This document shows, piece by piece, positions 47,547-58,946 of a DNA stretch of 64,000 nt (its first letter is position 1; every line of letters starts with the position of its first letter). Source of the stretch: Acanthochlamys bracteata (lineage: Eukaryota > Streptophyta > Magnoliopsida > Pandanales > Velloziaceae); NCBI GenBank assembly GCA_019914995.1, contig CM034129.1, positions 1,426,001 through 1,490,000 on the forward strand, written 5' to 3'. The notes beneath the pieces are model-generated. The model made no database searches, was not told the origin of the DNA, and saw nothing but the letters and a program-made list of their open reading frames with translations. The position numbers and the translations under genes were made by a program.

Positions 47547-48425
47547 ATGGCGGGGAAAATTCCCACCAAAAACTTTTTCAAACGTTTTTCTTCATCTACA
47601 TCTATAAACCCAACCTTCTCCCTTCATCTTCTTCACCTCCCACGACATCCGCCATCTCAGTTTCAGAAACTTCTTCAATTATCTCAATCGCGTTCGGCAA
47701 TGGCTTCCAACAGTTCCGCTGCTGCAGAAGTTCAAGAGCCTTCGTCAAAGATCCGGATGCTCGAATGCAATGGCTCTAATAAGGAAAACTCTGACGGCGC
47801 TGTTCCTCTGAAAGCTCCTCTCCTCTTGGTGAAGAAGCTCTCCCCGCTCGCCGTCTTGCCTAAACGTTCATCTGCTCTCGCTGCCGGCTACGATCTATCC
47901 AGGTTTGTGAAATCTCTTACTCTTATCTTTTGTCTCTGGTTTTAACTATTTAAAATATTTGATGAATGATTTTTTGTGTTGCAGTTCTGTAGAGACCAAA
48001 GTTCCCGCTCGAGGTAAAGCCCTTGTAGCCACGGATCTCAGCATTGCTATTCCTGAGGATACTTACGCTCGAATTGGTAAAACTGCAATTGCTTTATCTC
48101 TAACATTTAGATACTGCTCACAAACTGTTCAATGAAATGCGTTTATGAGTCAAACGCTTTTTCTTTTTTCCTCTTGAAAGCTCCAAGATCTGGATTGACG
48201 TGGAAGCACTCGATCGATGTCGGAGCAGGAGTGATCGATGCTGACTACCGTGGCTCTGTTGGTGTTATTCTGTTCAACCACTCGGATGTGGACTTTGAGG
48301 TGAAGCCTGGTGATCGTATCGCGCAGCTGATCATCGAGAGGATCGTGACGCCGGAGGTTTCTGAGGTCGAGGATTTAGACGAGACTGTGAGGGCTGCCGG
48401 GGGATTTGGCTCAACAGGTGTTTAA
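47547..48425 (+). CDS. DUT1: dUTPase (deoxyuridine triphosphatase), copy 1 with N-terminal extension
   Basis: Hydrolyses dUTP to dUMP and pyrophosphate, preventing uracil incorporation in DNA and feeding dTMP synthesis. Three exons, 47547-47902, 47985-48076 and 48181-48425, give about 230 residues. The five trimeric dUTPase motifs are present: [32 protein letters not shown] (catalytic Asp), [13 protein letters not shown] and [11 protein letters not shown]. The first 51 residues ([19 protein letters not shown] and a Leu/His/Arg-rich stretch without acidic residues) look like a mitochondrial or plastid targeting peptide. An in-frame Met at 47700 ([17 protein letters not shown]) would start a 179-residue cytosolic/nuclear form, close to the length of Arabidopsis DUT1. 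Two products from alternative starts are therefore plausible. A near-identical, shorter, inverted copy lies at 56604-57327. Confidence 0.92.
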
Positions 48426-49337
48426 AATTTTTTTTTAGTTGAATGAAGGATAGGTAGATTTCGAGTACGAGGGTTGCTGATCTTGTCTGCCTGACAAGCT
48501 CTTTAACTTTAAGATTCTAATTAGGAGATATTTTCAATTGATTATGAAATGAATTTTTTTTGAAATGAACAATTTTTTTAAAATGTTTGAGAAAGCTAAA
48601 TAAAAATTTTATTAAAAAATATAAAAAAAATTTGAAATGAAATGAAATTAAAAAGCACTTTCAAATATTAATTTCGTACTATATCATAAATTCTAATTAA
48701 TATCTACCACTTCACTTTTAACTTTTAGCTGTGTTTAGAAATGCTATATCAAGAAAAATTTTAGGAACTTGGGTGTAGTTACATGACGTGAAGGGCTCGA
48801 ACTTTGGAATATGTAATGATAAGAAATGAAATTCTTGTCTTACATAGACACAACAACTACAGTTCCGTTCTTGCTACTTCCAGCAAGCCTCAATTGATCA
48901 TCTACCACTACCATAGAATCACATTCTTGTATAACGTTCTTTCACCTATTAGTTATAAGTAACTCTCCATAGCACATTAGATATCCAGTTAAACACTTCA
49001 ATATAAGCAGAAAATACAAACTTCTCAAACACCACAAGCTCCAGTCTTTGCCATTGCTGGCAGCACAACAGTTTGCAACAAAACATAAACAGCAAACATA
49101 ACCTTACTGGTGATGCTTCCCACCAACATTAAACAAGTATGTGGTATCACCAAGAGAAGCTTTCTCAAATGCATCTCCATCTACGCTACAGGTGTCTTTC
49201 AGCCGAAACTTTTTGGGAAATAAAACAAAGGACAAAGGCCAGTCAAGCACCTTTGAAGACTTTTTCTTCCTCAAGTATTCTAAACAAACTTACTCTGAAA
49301 AGGCTTAACATCTTAGAAGTTCAAAGCAGTAGGTCTC
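48426..49337. other. 3' flank of dUTPase copy 1, a segment shared with the Copia-related region, and U1-70K 3' UTR
   Basis: About 48426-48560 is also found, inverted, after dUTPase copy 2 (56603-56470). About 48805-48992 is repeated, inverted, at 57690-57890 next to the Copia remnant (shared blocks include CAAGCCTCAATTGATCATCT and TAGAATCACATTCTTG). The last 300 bases are probably U1-70K 3' UTR. No ORF supported. Confidence 0.6.
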
Positions 49338-52300
49338 TCAGTGCTGATACTTGTAGTCTTGTTCTTCAATTCCCTCCCCATCTTCAGGGACATATTCTTT
49401 TTGATCATACCGATTCTTATAATCATCAGTCTGCATCTTATCGTAATGCTCATGCCCATAGTACTCATTTTCTGGACGCTCCGATTGGTTGTGATGGCCA
49501 AAGTCCTCCTGGATCTGTGGCTGTTCATAGGGATCATAGTCACGTTCATGGTCATGCTTCATGACCTTATCATACCGTTCACCATGTTCTGCATCCCTAT
49601 CCCTCGTACTTGACTGCTCTCTGTAATGCTTCATCTCACCATGGTCATAACCTGCATCCCTCTCATGACTATATCCTCGCTCTTTCTCATAGCTAGTCTC
49701 ATCGTGGTCCCTGTCCCTATCATAATCCCTATCACGTTCTCTGTCCCTCTCGCGATGCCGATCATGATCTTGGGTGCGGTCACGGTCATAGTCACGTGCA
49801 CGATCCCTGTCCCGATCCCTCTCCTTATCCCTACCGCGGCCGCGATCACGACCTCGATCTCTTTCCCTATCCTTATCATGGCCCCTATCACGGTCTCTAT
49901 CGCGGTGGTGTCTATCTTCTCTAGAATCACGATCTCGTGACCTGTCATGCGAACGTTCATGAGACCTTTCTCGTTCACGATCCCTGTCCTTCGCTCTTTC
50001 TCGAGATTTTTCCCTGATCAAACAAGGACAAATTAGTTCAATGGAAGAGAACCACAGAAACAACTTGTAGATTGTATCTTGCAGTAACAAATGCCATTGT
50101 CTGAAATTTCCTATTTAAATATAACTGCTGGTATTTCAAAACCAACTATCAGCCAGTATTACCTATCATGGCGGTCATCACGCGCCCTTGGCTCCTCCGA
50201 TCTGCGAGGTGCTCCTGATGCAATCTGTTGCTGCTCCCTGTTTAGCCATATAAGAAAATAGTCACTTGTTAACAAAAGAGAAAAGGTAAAACAAATTTGT
50301 ATAAAATCAAATCCAGAGGGTTATATGATGTCTATGCAGATACATAAGAAAGAGGAGCCTAAGGTCACAAAAATGTATGAATGAAGGTAATCAAAGAAAG
50401 AAGGTTAATTAGCACGCTACATAACTACATTGCAAATTACCTTCCAGAATTCTTCTGATTGAGATCTTCGCCTCCAACCCTGGACGAACCAAGCCCACCT
50501 CCTAATCTACGAGGCCGCCAATTAGGAACAGTTCTACCACGCTCAACATCCACAAGGACTCTCCTGCTATCAAGTTTCCTCCCATCAGCTTGTTTATATG
50601 CAGCTGCACCGCAACAAAATCAATATTTTAGCTCTGAAGAAGCAGTCAACTGAATTGCATTCAGTCTGAGCTTACTTTTCATGTCCCTGGTGTGCATATA
50701 CTCGACGAACGCATAACCTCTAGGTTTATTGGTCATCTTGTCAGTAACCAGCTGAACCTGAGAATCTCACAACAGAATAGTTAACATGTAAAAAATAAAA
50801 TAGAAGTAAGAAACCCAAGAGATTAATGAAGCGTAATACTATTTTAAATCCTAAATGGCACGACAGACAGGCACAATGCCTCACTAGCCGTGCTCACCTT
50901 TAAGGTGTAAGGCTTCGCCAGCAGAACGCATCACCGCCATATGAAAAGAGTCGTAGAAAAACTGACGTATGTGGACGATTTACTATTTAACCCCTTACCA
51001 GGGAAATTCTACAAATCTGAAAACTAGTAACTACAAGATACAGAGAATACCAGAGTATCTTCTGAAAAGGGAAGCAAAATTCCAAACTAAGTGTCGATAT
51101 GGATAGCCTGCTAATACCCTGAGATCAGTGATTCAGCAATGGTAAATGAGGGAGAGGAAATAATGACGAAGTAAGTTAAATTAACTCCCTGATCATGGTG
51201 GCAAGTAGGTTGCACCATTGCTTTCTGATAGACCTCAATAAATACAAAAGAACTTGCTTGACAGGTAGGGGAACATCCTCACCAAATTGGACATACATCA
51301 AGCTAATGATTCAAGGGGCTTACCATCTTTGGACATGTGCCACATGATTATTCCTCAGTATAAACAGTTTTGAGTCAGACAGACCTTTTTGTTTACCATG
51401 TATAGATTCATATTTACCTGCCCTTTACTCACTCTGGTGCCGAACATGATGCTCATCCAAAACTCTACCTACATATTAACCATTTTCTACTTTACCTGCC
51501 CTCTCCAATGGCATCCCTAGAGCCTTTTTACTAGCTTCTAGAAACAAAGGATGAAAAACACGATAGAAGTACAAAAAACACGACCTACATTCTTGCTTTA
51601 CAGACCTGTTATGATTGGTCAAAGGCGCCCAGAACTAAGGGTATTCACAGAGCCCTACTATTGCCTACGAATACAAGCAAAAAATGTTAAAATAAGAAGA
51701 CAAACCCATGAGAAAGAAACACTCAACCAAGGCTTCAACTAAGTATGCGATTGAAACATACATACCTAACATGAACCAGGAATACCAGTTCATGCGCCAC
51801 TTTGTTGATCCTCTTACAGGCACTTTTGTCTTATATAAAGTACTTTTAGACAAGGTGAACTTTTAAAGTTTTCGAAGAACATAAAGTTCATTAAAAAAAT
51901 TGAGAGATGTGACCCATAAGTAGGACTTGGTTTTCGTATGAAAAATTAACACAGCCCATACCGCCATGCTGAAATATGCCATTGCCTAACATCTTGTTTA
52001 AATAAAATATGAATATAATAAAATCCTAAATCAAAAACCATGACTTCCCAGCTAAAGTATATACAGAACATAGAATAGCATTTGAAATGATACATTCATG
52101 AAAATATTGCTTCCTCTACCCAGAAGACATGAAGTATAAGATAGCTTCCCTATATCACTTCGTATTATACCAACATCCTTCCCAAATTCAGGTATAACTT
52201 GAGCTCCCAATATCAGAGCTATAATAGAATACTTACCCGCTTTATTGGTCCATAGGCTTCAAACTCCCTCTTGATCCTATGCTCGGTTGTCTCATAACTC

Positions 52301-53763
52301 TGCATTAGCAATGCAAGGTTACCATAAAAGCAGCACATTTAGACTTCCAACAAGAAGAAAAATCAAGGAATATATCTTACAAGTCTTGCCACAAAAAGGG
52401 TCTTGTATGGATCCCCAGTTACATTAGGATCATTAGATGGATCATCTGCATCCAAAAGGAGTAGGATTAGACTACCACATAGATGTGCACATATACAATC
52501 AAGTATATCCTTATGAAAAAGGACAGTACATTTTTTAAGCTCCTCAGCTGCTCTTTCTGCACCCTTTTCAAGTCGTACTTTGTGTATTCTAGCTCTTCTC
52601 TCTGCCTGTATTCAAAACGGGGAACAAAAATGCAGGATATTCAAAATTAGAAATTCCACCCAAGCCTCACAAACACACTACTCCATGCTCATCATGCCGG
52701 AACAAAAGAGTATTATATTTCATACAGACATGTTCAAAAGGAAACAAGAATATTGTTTACAACATTCAAAACAGCAGTCTGGGAAAAGTTATTGGAAAAA
52801 ACTGAAATGACAGGTGACAAGCACTGCCTAAATGTATCTTATTAGTTTAAATTGATCATCAGGAAAACATGATCAAGTAAAGCATTTGCTGACAACATCC
52901 AGCTAAAAAGTTCTGTGACTTCAAAAGCAGCTAAGTTATTCAATGCTTGAAAGAATACAAGAAACCCACAAGAAACAGTAATCAAATCAAGATATTACCG
53001 GAGTCTCTCCCTTCTGGACAGGTGGAGCATATTCAGGGTCTCCAGGTTCAGCAAAGTGGCTCACAAATTGAGCCATCGTAGTGTATGGAGGGCATTTCCT
53101 CTTCTCAGGAGGTGGTTTGTACTCTAATGGAGGACGAGGCTCAAAAAGTTTCAACAGGTTTGCTGTCAAACCAGTTGGATGACTCTGCCCTATCTGCAGA
53201 TGAGGAAATCAAAGTCAACAACCTACCAGCCTAAAACACATAGTCCATAGTTGCACATACATCAATTTCCACTTAAGTTTTTAATAGAAACAAAAGAAAA
53301 ACATGAAAAGAAACACTACGAGTGAAACGATGGCAAGCAATACATTCCAAAGCACTAATATTCACATTTCGCTTAGAATGCATAATGCATTTCTGCGAGC
53401 CAACAATGTTATGGTGTTTACTGAAAGGCATCAGTTAGGCCATATAAAACTAGCTCAAACCATAAAACTACACATTTCATATCACCGACCGGTGCAGATA
53501 TATAGAATAAGTTTCCCCAAATTTTATTTAAAATTGCAGATAATGAACAAACTAATCAAGTGTAAAGCACCGATCAACAAATCGAGAACCAAATTGAAAA
53601 ACATACAGATCTATAGTCTACAAACAGCAGAAGAAGAAACGAATCTATGGAATTAGAAGACTACCATCTTGAGCTGGAGAACGTTGGAGCGGTTCTGGGC
53701 CTTGGTGCGGGCCTGAACAGCCGCATCGCGGTTGCGCATGAAAGTGTCATTGAAGTCCGCCAT
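49338..53763 (-). CDS. U1-70K: U1 small nuclear ribonucleoprotein 70 kDa (intact)
   Basis: U1-70K binds stem-loop I of U1 snRNA and helps define 5' splice sites with SR proteins. Nine exons on the minus strand: 53763-53665, 53193-52999, 52605-52530, 52445-52381, 52299-52237, 50757-50676, 50603-50441, 50237-50163 and 50013-49338, phase-consistent, give about 497 residues. The U1-snRNP70 N-terminal region ([20 protein letters not shown]) is in exon 2. The RRM has RNP2 TLFVARL in exon 4 and RNP1 RGYAFVEY (about 179-186) in exon 6. The C-terminus is a long Arg/Asp/Glu/Ser repeat tract (DRDRDRDR-type), followed by a Tyr/Glu/His-rich end. The intron splitting the RRM (50758-52236, 1,479 bases) is far longer than the others; in Arabidopsis a long RRM intron of this gene is retained in some transcripts to give a truncated protein. 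Stop TGA at 49338-49340. Confidence 0.95.
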
Positions 53764-54357
53764 CACCGGCGGAGGGATTGCGGCGACGATCGACGGAGCA
53801 AAACTCTAGGGTTTTGAGATGGGGTCTTCTCTCTTTTCTCCGCCTGCGATATGTCCGCGAGCGAGACAACACGAAAGAACCTAAGCCAGGTGGGGGGTTT
53901 TCAAGTATTTATCGGCAAAGGAACTCGCGGTAAACCTTGGGCCGGATTAACGAGTACGATCCCGACTCAAATAACGAGCCTGACATAACATCTCTAATCT
54001 GTATTTTCTCAAATTTTTAAATTTAGTTTATAGATGTTTTGTATTCATGGAGCAGGTTTGTGTTTATTTAGTATTAAACAACAACGACTTATTTATTTAT
54101 CAAAAAAATCTAAAAAATAATTTTATATTTATTCTATAAAATTATTCTTTTAATAACTTATTTTTTCAAAACTTATGTTTTAGAAACATAATAGCCATCC
54201 AAAATCAGTGCTCCAAAATTTTTTAATAACCCTCCAAAAATTCAATTTAAAAACATAAATCCCAAGTATGTTTTTTCCACAACAACGCAGACTTCACTAG
54301 TAGAAAGATGGATCATTGCAAAACATTGAGCAGCAGTACAACATCACTATGTTCTCG
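53764..54357. promoter_or_regulatory. U1-70K promoter, also duplicated at 58.95-59.96 kb
   Basis: Includes the 5' leader with CTAGGGTTT (telo-box, minus, 53806-53814) and GGGCC-type site II-like words near 53940. The whole stretch is repeated in the second unit of the tandem duplication, where a further ~460 bases are present. Confidence 0.55.
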
Positions 54358-56402
54358 TTAGGGCAGCCTGTGTTTGTTGCCTCCAGTAGGGTTGATCTCG
54401 CCCGAGAAGATGTCGTCACTGCTGGAAGCTGACGGATGGTGACCGAAATCGGTGCTGTAATCGCCGCTGAACTCAGGACTTGCCAAAGTTACCTTCCTGA
54501 ATCTGTTTATATTTGAAGTGTAAGAGCCTGAGTCGTTGAAGTCGGAACCAGAGCAGAAGAGGATGCTTCCTGGCCGCACAGTCGTTCAGGTCTTCCAGTA
54601 ACACATCGCCCTCCAGAGCTCCCACAATCTGCAATATGTCAAATTTGCTTCTGTGCAAGTATATTCGGCTAAAAGATTATTCGACACAGCGCAAGTACAG
54701 AAGGAACATTTCTGTTGTATGTCAATTACAACGTAAAACTGTGGAGTATTTGTACCTGGCTCATCTTAGGGCGTCTCTTGGCCGATTGTTTGACACAGGC
54801 ATTAGCACAAGCGACCAATCTTGCCATCTCCAATTCATTGTAGTTGTCCAAGCCGTACGTGGACCAGTTCATCATAGCTCCCATCAGCCATACAACGTTG
54901 CATTAGTGGTCTCGCCTGTCCATGCATGATCAAACAAAATTAAGCTCAATATCAGATACTAGACTAGAAGCATGCAGTGGAGGAGCATATCTTGAGGGGC
55001 TCACCCAATCAACCATGCTATCCTCCATAAAATTGTGGGAGGTATCTACAGGACGCTTTCCAGAGATGATTTCTAGCATCATCACATCAAAGGAGAACAC
55101 GTCCGATTTCTCAGTCAACTTGCCACTTGATGCATATTCAGGGGCTAAGTACCTCCGTGCCCATAATCATAAGAATACCAATTCTATGCAGTAATCAAAC
55201 ATCTTTGCCTCTTGTAAACCCCAGAAAATTATATTTTGAACAACATAGAGACACCTACCCAAAGGTTCCCATCACACAAGTAGAAACATGAATATGGTTG
55301 TCTGAAGACAGCTTCGCCAGTCCAAAGTCTGCAACCTGAAAATCCATGTATTTGTTCTTTTTTTAAATGGAATTCCAAAGGACAACAATCTGATCAATGA
55401 GTTGACGTTTAACTTTCTTACCATTGCTTCAAATTTATTGTCCAGAAGAATATTAGCTGATTTGATATCCTGTGAATTATACGAGGATGGCCTTCAAACA
55501 CACATATAGAACACAAATCAATCTTTATAATCGTCAAGCATGCAAGATCCACACAACCACCAAACAGAAGCCATTTGACATTTATATGCACTCACAATCT
55601 TCATGCAAATATGCAATTCCCTTTGCAGCACCTGTGGCGATCTTCAGCCTCGTTGGCCAATCCATAACAGCTAATCCCTTAGCTGGAAAAGGAAAAAGAT
55701 CCAAACAAGCTCAGTATGGTTTTCATCATCGACATGTTTTACTTTGAATTCTAAACTATTAAATCTAATATTTACCATGGAGGTGGTACTCAAGCGTTCG
55801 GTTAGGAACAAAATCGTACACAAGCATTCTCTGAGTTCCAGCAATGCAGTATCCAACAAGCGAGACGAGATGCCTGTGATGAACTCTGCTAATTATATCC
55901 ACCTCCGCCTGAAACTCTCGTTCTCCTTGCCCACTTCCTGCTCGCAACTGCTTCACCGCAATCTCTTTTCCATTAAGCAACACACCTATGAACATACCCA
56001 AACCCACCTTGCCCAAGAAGGTTGGATGGAAAAAACCCCCCCTGTTGCAGCAACAAGCTCTTCATAGGTGAACGTGCTCTTTAATCCTAGCGCCATTGTC
56101 GGTGACGGTGGAGGAAGGACAGGTGCATGCGGGGCTGTGTAAGGCCCACTTGACTCTCAAGCTCTATAGAAGACCGCTGCTACAGAAGACATTCTTACCT
56201 GCATAAACACTCATCCTTTAAAAGATGAAAACAGATCCCGAAAGACTCAATCTTCGAGTATTGGTTCGACTTCATACTTTTAATGTTGAACAAGGGAACA
56301 GAAACTCTTAATAATTTGATCACTGAGTGTTAATTTGGATACCCTTTCGAGCTGAGGTATCTGCGTAGTACCCAATGGAATCCTTGCTCTTCTTCCTCTT
56401 CT
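54358..56402 (-). pseudogene. PERK kinase, truncated and frameshifted copy
   Basis: Copy of the intact PERK gene at 59984-62572, including introns, in the same orientation. Lesions seen against that copy: exon 1 is missing except for its last ~60 bases, being cut at 56402; about 110 bases are deleted inside exon 2 near 56155; a two-base deletion near 55984 precedes the kinase domain; one base is lost in the catalytic-loop exon, breaking HRDIK near 55472; a two-base loss near 54855 disrupts exon 7; another near 54580 disrupts exon 8. GQGGFG has also changed. No functional kinase can result. The left part (3' end) runs into the shared intergenic DNA of the duplication. Confidence 0.92.
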
Positions 56403-56603
56403 AAAAATTAGCTTCTAAAAATAAAGTTAGCTTTCTAAAAAATTTTAAATATTTTTTATTTCCAAAAACAATTTTTAATTTCATAATAATTTTTAAAAAA
56501 ATCTCCTAATTAGAATCTTAAAGTTAAAGAGCTTGTCAAGCAGACAAGATCAGCAACCCTCGTACTCGAAATCTACCTATCCTTCATTCAACTAACAAAA
56601 CAT
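56403..56603. other. Duplication junction and inverted 3' flank of dUTPase
   Basis: At 56402 homology to PERK exon 1 stops. After about 70 A/T-rich bases the sequence becomes the reverse complement of the 3' flank of dUTPase copy 1 (AATCTTAAAGTTAAAGAGCT, then TCGAAATCTACCTATCCTTC). Confidence 0.75.
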
Positions 56604-57327
56604 TTAAACACCTGTTGAACCAAATCCCCCGGCAGCCCTCACAGTCTCGTCTAAATCCTTGACCTCAGAAACCTCCGGCGTCACGATCCTCTCGATGACC
56701 AGCTGCGCGATACGATCACCAGGCTTCACCTCAAAGTCCACATCCGAGTGGTTGAACAGAATAATACCAACAGAGCCACGGTAGTCAGCATCGATCACTC
56801 CTGCTCCGACATCGATCGAGTGCTTCCACGTCAATCCAGATCTTGGAGCTTTCAAAAGAAAAAAAGAAAAGCGTTGACTCATAAACACATTTCATCGAAC
56901 AGGTTGTTAGCAGTACGTAAATGTTAGAGATAAAGCAATTGCATTTTTACCAATTCGAGCGTAAGTATCCTTAGGAATAGCAATGCTGAGATCCGTGGCT
57001 ACAAGGGCTTTTCCTCGAGCGGGAACTTTGGTCTCTACAGAACTGCAACACAAAAAAATCATTCATCAAATATTGAAATAGTTAAAACCATAGACGAAAG
57101 AAAAGAGTGAGAGATTTCACAAACCTGGATAGATCATAGCCGGCAGCGAGAGCAGATGATCGTTTAGGTAAGACCGCGAGCAGGGAGAGCTTCTTCACCA
57201 AGAGGAGAGGAGCTTTCAGAGGAACAGCGCCGTCACAGTTTTCCTTGTGAGAGCCATTGCTTTCGAGCTTACGGATCTTTGACGAAGGCTCTTGAACTTC
57301 AGCAGCAGCGGAACCGTTGGAAGCCAT
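56604..57327 (-). CDS. dUTPase, copy 2, short form lacking the N-terminal extension
   Basis: Three exons, 57327-57125, 57042-56951 and 56848-56604, with the same junctions and phases as copy 1, encode 179 residues. All five motifs are kept: [43 protein letters not shown] and [12 protein letters not shown] count about ten amino-acid differences from the matching part of copy 1, all outside the motif cores or conservative (e.g. Ile to Val in motif 4), and no stop or frameshift. The introns are also very alike, so this is a recent DNA-level duplication, not a retrocopy. Homology to copy 1 stops 37 bases before the ATG, where a Copia LTR begins, so the organelle-type peptide of copy 1 is absent. 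Expression would depend on the LTR or on new sequences; whether it is active cannot be seen. Confidence 0.88.
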
Positions 57328-57364
57328 TGTCGAACACGACTGAGAGAATTGAAGAAGTTTCTGA

Positions 57365-57545
57365 TGATAAAATCTTTCAAATTTAATTTCAATAATTCAA
57401 TAAACTTAGATATATATCTATATATATATTATAATACTAAATAAAATAGAGTCTAAATAAAATATATATATATATATATATCTAAGTTATATCATATAAT
57501 TTTCAAAAAACATATCTAAGATAATTATGTTGACTCATTTCAACA
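57365..57545 (-). mobile_element. Ty1-copia LTR (181 bp), sense to dUTPase copy 2
   Basis: Read on the minus strand it starts TGTTGAAATGAGTC directly after a purine tract (GGAGGAG, the polypurine tract) and ends TTTTATCA, so it has the TG...CA ends of an LTR. It is A/T-rich with (TA)n runs. It is followed after the CA by TCAGAAACTTCTTC, the start of homology with dUTPase copy 1. It thus looks like the 3' LTR of a copia element, placed 37 bases before the copy 2 start codon in the same orientation. Confidence 0.75.
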
Positions 57546-57662
57546 CTCCTCCTCAAGTTGGTACAAAAATATCATCTATGCCCAACTTGTTCAGTGAGTC
57601 CTAAAAAATTCTACTTGATACTCTTTTTGTCAATATGTTTGATAATTGCGCTTCTGAAGTCA
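57546..57662 (-). pseudogene. Copia polyprotein C-terminus (RNase H end), decayed
   Basis: On the minus strand the frame reads TSEAQLSNILTKRVSSRIF, a stop, then DSLNKLGIDDIFVPT and a stop, followed by the polypurine tract. This is the usual end of plant copia RNase H (pattern Q-L-A-D-x-L-T-K ... F-x-D-S-L-x-K-L-G). The in-frame stop and the loss of all upstream pol mean it is a dead fragment. Confidence 0.75.
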
Positions 57663-57689
57663 CAAAATATAACTAAGATAAATCATATA

Positions 57690-57890
57690 ATTGAAGTGTT
57701 TAAGTGGATATCTAATGTGCTATTGAGAGTTACTTATAACTAAAAGGTGAAAGAACGTTATTCAAGAATGTGATTCTATGGTAGCGGTAGATGATCAATT
57801 GAGGCTTGCAGGAAGTAGCAAGAATTGATGTAATTGTAGTTGAGTCTATGTATGACAACAATTGCATTTCTTATCATTTCAAGTGTCGAA
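57690..57890 (-). repeat. Second copy of the 48.8-49.0 kb segment (inverted)
   Basis: Reverse complement of about 48805-48992, with long matching blocks such as AGATGATCAATTGAGGCTTG. Here it lies next to the copia remnant, so the segment may be part of that element or an insertion beside it. Confidence 0.7.
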
Positions 57891-57952
57891 GTTTCGGTGA
57901 GGTTTATACAGCATTGTTATAGATGACTAACGAAAGTTATTGAAAAACAGGA

Positions 57953-58946
57953 GTCTGGGAAAAGTTATTGAAAAGAACTGAAATGACAGGTGACAAGCAC
58001 TGCCTAAATGTATCTTATTAGTTTAAATTGATCACCAGGAAAACATCATAAAATAAAGGATTTGCTGACAACATCCAGCTAAGAAGTTCTGTGACTTCAA
58101 AAGAAGCTAAGTTATTCAATGCTTGAAAGGATACAAGACACAAGAAGCAGTAACCAAATCAAGACATTACCGGAGTCTCTCCCTTCTGGACAGGTTGAGC
58201 ATATTCAGGGTCTCCAGGTTCAGCAAACTGGCTCACAACCTGAGCCATCATAGTGCATGGAGGGCATTTCCTCTTCTCAGGAGGTGGTTTGTACTCTAAT
58301 GGAGGTCGAGGCTCAAAACATTTCAACAGGTTTTCTGCCAAACCAGTTGGATGACACTGCCCTATCTGCAGATAAGGAAATCAAAGTCAACAACCTACCA
58401 GCCTAAAACACATAGTCCAATAGTTGCACATACATCAATTTCCACTTAAGTTTTTAATAGAAACAAAAGAAAACCATGAAAAGAAACACTACAAGTGAAA
58501 CAATGGCAAGCATACATTCCAAAGCACTAATATTCACACTTTTCGCTTAGAATGCATTAACGCATTTCTGCGAGCCAATAATGTTTTCAATGGTGTCTTT
58601 ACTGAGAAAGGTATCAGTAAGGCCATATAAAACTAGCTCAAACCATAAAACTAAACATTTCATAATACCGGCCGGTGCAGATATATCAAATAATTTTGTC
58701 CAAAAATTATTTTAAATTGCAGAAAATGAGCAAACTAATCAAGGATAAAGCGCTGATCAACAAATCGAGACCAAATCGAAAAACATACAGATCTATATCC
58801 TACAAACAGCAGAAGAAGAAACGAATCTATGGAATTAGAGGACTACCATCTTGAGCTTTGAGAACGTTGGAGCGGTTCTGGGGCTTGGTGCGGGCCTGAA
58901 CAACCGCATCGCAATTGCGCATGAAAGTGTCATTGAAGTCCGCCAT
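57953..58946 (-). pseudogene. U1-70K, 5' fragment (exons 1-2 only)
   Basis: Copy of the first two exons, first intron and part of intron 2 of the intact gene. Exon 1 (58946 leftward) starts [11 protein letters not shown] but has an extra base near 58865, so the frame is lost before the donor. Exon 2 (about 58366-58171) is open and close to the original ([20 protein letters not shown]). Homology stops within intron 2 at about 57953, where the duplicated unit begins. No RRM or C-terminal part is present. Confidence 0.92.

Noticed and set aside
49341-49978. Long open frames on both strands across the U1-70K C-terminus
   Set aside because: They are shadows of the Arg/Asp/Glu repeat codons of exon 9 and have no other support.
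57420-57480. Independent (TA)n microsatellite
   Set aside because: It lies within the copia LTR and is best described as part of it.
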